This document shows, one piece after another, positions 63,975 through 64,000 of a stretch of 64,000 nucleotides of DNA. The notes beneath the pieces were generated by a model. That model was not told where the DNA came from, searched no databases, and saw only the letters and a list, made by a program, of their open reading frames with translations. The stretch is from Phycisphaerae bacterium (lineage in GTDB: Bacteria > Planctomycetota > Phycisphaerae > Phycisphaerales > UBA1924): contig BQMO01000005.1 in NCBI GenBank assembly GCA_022180725.1, forward strand, positions 62,001 through 126,000. Direction: 5' to 3'. Positions within the stretch are counted from its first letter, which is position 1. Each line of letters opens with the position of its first letter. The position numbers and the translations under genes were made by a program.

Positions 63975-64000
63975 ATGACCCTGTCGCGAATCGGCATGCT
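63975..64000 (+). CDS. Start of a further gene (cut by window end)
   Basis: AAAGGAGG, a full Shine-Dalgarno sequence, stands 6 bases before ATG 63975, after a TACACT box at 63942-63947 about 27 bases further upstream. Only eight residues (MTLSRIGM) are visible, so nothing can be said of function. Confidence 0.55.

Overview
The window is a GC-rich, gene-dense bacterial chromosome segment. It most likely comes from a planctomycete of the Phycisphaerae/Phycisphaerales type. Support for this is: secreted proteins ending in a 66-residue dockerin-like anchor; small membrane proteins ending in a CxxC-(x)YDL-CPECG zinc ribbon; a yeast-type cytosine deaminase; a class II DAHP synthase; and short planctomycete-style intergenic repeats. 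The organism call is inference from gene content. I found no rRNA, tRNA, CRISPR array, transposase, integrase or replication origin.

Layout. 1-6.3 kb: end of a HAD phosphatase gene, two tandem membrane-bound spermidine-synthase-like proteins, then rlmN. 6.3-9.5 kb (minus): phosphofructokinase, pdxH and an HDOD protein. 9.6-16.4 kb: GH57 glycosidase, lipoproteins, sucD, a type II secretion F-like protein and a threonine dehydrogenase. 16.4-24.5 kb: a Fic protein behind palindromic boxes, a D-amino-acid-oxidase-like flavoprotein, a GH95-like glycosidase overlapping a YfiH/PgeF gene, a ChaN-like lipoprotein, and a divergent upp/cytosine deaminase pair. 24.5-35.9 kb (minus): secreted or surface proteins (beta-helix/FG-GAP, then three dockerin-anchored proteins, each with its own terminator), interrupted by an HscA-like chaperone and a small lipoprotein. 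35.9-39.2 kb: pheT and ilvE. 39.2-43.6 kb: an unusual tandem array of two secreted-protein/membrane-protein modules, with extra copies of the ilvE 3' end at the junctions. 43.6-49.3 kb: GT41-like O-GlcNAc-transferase-type protein, GNAT, and a ybaN-purB-membrane protein-DinB operon. 49.3-53.0 kb: ECF sigma factor translationally coupled to a membrane partner, surE, and an HDOD protein. 53.1-57.8 kb (minus): class II DAHP synthase, a sigma-region-4-like regulator, gatB. 57.8-64 kb: a 1397-residue PQQ-like beta-propeller protein, small membrane and lipoproteins, a zinc-ribbon protein, and the start of another gene.

Two signals stand out. First, the ilvE region: ilvE is followed by module A1-B1, a copy of the last ~43 ilvE codons, module A2-B2, and another copy of the last ~50 ilvE codons. 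The A proteins share 181 of their first 190 residues and then diverge sharply; their B partners are diverged two-TM zinc-ribbon proteins. This looks like repeated insertion or recombination at the ilvE 3' end and could be a diversifying gene cassette. No recombinase is visible. Second, about twenty genes start 5-10 bases after a TANNNT box and lack a Shine-Dalgarno sequence, which points to widespread leaderless transcription. A second class, including the secreted proteins, has clear Shine-Dalgarno sites and distant promoters.
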